DNA of 43,803 bases, taken from Balneolaceae bacterium. GTDB taxonomy: Bacteria > Bacteroidota > Rhodothermia > Balneolales > Balneolaceae. The DNA is taken from contig JAFIFB010000046.1 in assembly GCA_020832285.1 (NCBI GenBank), positions 1 through 43,803 of the forward strand, read 5' to 3'. Shown in pieces: positions 42,886-43,803 of this stretch (within the stretch, counting starts at the first letter, position 1; every line of letters begins with the position of its first letter). A model generated the notes under the pieces. That model did no database searches, had not been told where the DNA came from, and saw only the letters and a program-made list of their open reading frames with translations. A program made the position numbers and the translations under genes.

Positions 42886-43128
42886 ATGAAAACACTTAGC
42901 ATCGACATACCGGATACACTTGACCTGGATGACAAGGAAGTCAAAATGGCCCTTGCCTCAAAACTCTATGAAAGGGGGAAACTTTCTCTGGGACAAGCAG
43001 CATCACTGACTGGTTATTCCAAAGAAACTTTCATGGAACTGCTTGCCGACTATGGCGTTGCTGTGATAAATTATGCCCCTGATGAGCTTGACGAAGACAT
43101 AAAGAATGCCGAAAAGTATAGTCTGTGA
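42886..43128 (+). CDS. UPF0175-family antitoxin, 80 aa
   Basis: Matches the UPF0175 pattern: short N-terminal strand (TLSIDIPDTL), the KMALASKLYERGKLSLGQAASLTGYSKETFMELLADYGV helix-turn-helix-like core, and an acidic C-terminal tail. ATG at 42886 preferred over GTG at 42871. It overlaps the following PIN-like gene by 23 bases; the two are commonly paired. Confidence 0.88.
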   Translation: MKTLSIDIPDTLDLDDKEVKMALASKLYERGKLSLGQAASLTGYSKETFMELLADYGVAVINYAPDELDEDIKNAEKYSL

Positions 43129-43561
43129 CGCAAGTTGCCTGATTCTATTCAACAAAATTGGTAGTCTGGCTCTGTTAAACCAAGTTTTTGGTAAAATTCT
43201 AATTACCGATACCGTTGCCAAAGAATTTGGACATTCCATTTCAGAATGGATTCAAGTTCGCTCGCCAAATTCAATTCTTCAGAAAGGGCTTTTAAATATC
43301 CTGGACGCTGGGGAGGCATCTGCCATAACACTGGCCACTGAACTCGATGATGCACTTTTAATTATCGATGAATCTAAAGGCAGAAAAGTCGCAAAGAAAA
43401 TGAAACTATCGGTGACCGGTAGCCTTGGAGTGGTTATTATTGCGAAAAATAAGGGTCATATTTCATCAGTAAAAGAAATTATTGAAAAAATCGAACGGAC
43501 AAACTTCAGAATTTCACCAAGTATCATTCAAAGTGTTTTGAAAAAAGTTGGCGAATCATAG
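43106..43561 (+). CDS. DUF3368/PIN-like toxin, 151 aa
   Basis: PIN-fold ribonuclease-like toxin: N-terminal IVCDASCLILFNKIG (first acidic residue), LDAGEASAITLA (conserved Glu), LLIIDESKGRKVAKKM (third acidic), then the SVTGSLGVVIIAKNKG signature of DUF3368. Partner of the UPF0175 antitoxin in cassette 13. Confidence 0.9.
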   Translation: MPKSIVCDASCLILFNKIGSLALLNQVFGKILITDTVAKEFGHSISEWIQVRSPNSILQKGLLNILDAGEASAITLATELDDALLIIDESKGRKVAKKMKLSVTGSLGVVIIAKNKGHISSVKEIIEKIERTNFRISPSIIQSVLKKVGES

Positions 43562-43578
43562 TAATGCTTGCGATACGC

Positions 43579-43634
43579 CCATAACAAGTTAAGGCATGGA
43601 ACGAAGCCTGCCGAGTTCCATGCCGGTGTTGGAC
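43579..43634 (+). other. attC13, atypical, possible array end
   Basis: R'' CCATAAC 43579-43585 complements the cassette 13 start over nine bases, so the left half is certain. The right half is unclear: GTTGGAC at 43628-43634 fits the GTTRRRY consensus (56-bp site), while GTTGTAT at 43657 would give the usual 85 bp. A perfect 10-bp stem (43593-43602 with 43615-43624) is inside. No further cassette gene is seen to 43803. Confidence 0.55.
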
Positions 43635-43803
43635 AAGCCCGGTGAAGAAGCTACACGTTGTATCTATTTGCAATTTGAATATCGAAGAGAGGAGGACGCT
43701 GGGCATAATGCATTAGAACTCTTCATTTGCCCGCGCCTGGGATTGCCAATGTTTTCGGTTTTGATGTGACACGATCGGTTTCTATCTCCCGAAAATTGCG
43801 TCT
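43635..43803. other. Right end of window, no gene
   Basis: About 170 bp after the last recognisable attC half. No reading frame or further R''/R' pair is convincing. It may be the flank of the integron or the start of a further cassette cut by the window edge. Confidence 0.4.

Larger units (their letters stand above)
19798..43634 (+). mobile_element. Chromosomal integron: intI, attI and 13 cassettes
   Basis: The integrase on the minus strand is followed by an attI junction at 20975/20976 and 13 cassettes, each ended by an attC. Cassette spans (cut after the G of the GTT core) are: 1, 20976-22396; 2, 22397-24041; 3, 24042-25755; 4, 25756-26451; 5, 26452-29191; 6, 29192-32558; 7, 32559-38222 (including an IS21); 8, 38223-39752; 9, 39753-40763; 10, 40764-41520; 11, 41521-42148; 12, 42149-42738; 13, 42739 to about 43628. 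In 11 of 13 cassettes the R'' box is the complement of that cassette's own first seven or more bases, the signature of integrase-mediated insertion. The right limit is uncertain because attC13 is atypical. Confidence 0.92.

Overview
Organism. The left 19.8 kb carries ordinary chromosomal genes of moderate GC. The protein types (nucleoside/H+ symporter next to a Gfo/Idh oxidoreductase and a sugar isomerase, a CE15-like esterase/amidohydrolase fusion, an MgtC/SapB-DUF4010 protein) and the degenerate intergenic repeats resemble those of the Bacteroidota/Balneolota group, probably a marine or saline Balneolota-type bacterium. This is inference from protein style; there is no rRNA or other marker gene in the window.

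Left, 1-19.8 kb (core genome). In order: threonine aldolase; a very large secreted esterase/hydrolase/amidohydrolase fusion; a second secreted amidohydrolase; an MgtC/SapB-DUF4010 membrane protein; an AT-rich orphan sulfotransferase; a four-gene set (aldehyde dehydrogenase, class I glutamine amidotransferase, glutamine-synthetase-like ligase, SDR dehydrogenase) that looks like gamma-glutamyl polyamine/amine catabolism; and a sugar module (NupG-type symporter, Gfo/Idh/MocA oxidoreductase, TIM-barrel isomerase). Two copies of a ~130-bp repeat in inverted orientation bracket the first 7.8 kb.

Right, 19.8-43.8 kb (chromosomal integron). A genuine IntI integrase, with the IntI-specific insert before its catalytic HxxR box, is read leftwards. 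An attI junction follows at 20975/20976, and then 13 consecutive gene cassettes read rightwards, each ended by an attC site whose R'' box is complementary to that cassette's own first bases. The cassettes are AT-rich and mostly of unknown function, against a higher-GC host. Recognisable contents are: a HigB-HigA-SecB-like toxin-antitoxin-chaperone set (cassette 8); three other toxin-antitoxin pairs (cassettes 10, 11, 13); a GHKL ATPase with a small partner (cassette 5); a TerB-like protein plus a GIY-YIG-like nuclease (cassette 6); a HEPN-like protein plus a Cas4-like Fe-S PD-(D/E)XK nuclease (cassette 7); an HNH/treble-clef protein (cassette 9); a reverse-oriented three-gene operon (cassette 3); and a GC-rich cassette without a convincing gene (cassette 4).

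How it fits together. The left part is metabolic and looks vertically inherited. The right part is a cassette library in which several cassettes have the hallmarks of phage-defence or stabilisation modules (nucleases, ATPases, TA systems). The array has been edited: a 2543-bp IS21-family element with a 6-bp target duplication splits attC7; attC11 has collapsed to 23 bp; the last 133 bp of cassettes 4 and 12 are near-identical; and a gene in cassette 6 has a ~87% identical paralogue in cassette 7. The best candidates for something undescribed are the integron itself in this lineage, the TAC cassette, and the unknown multi-gene cassettes 2, 3, 5, 6 and 7.
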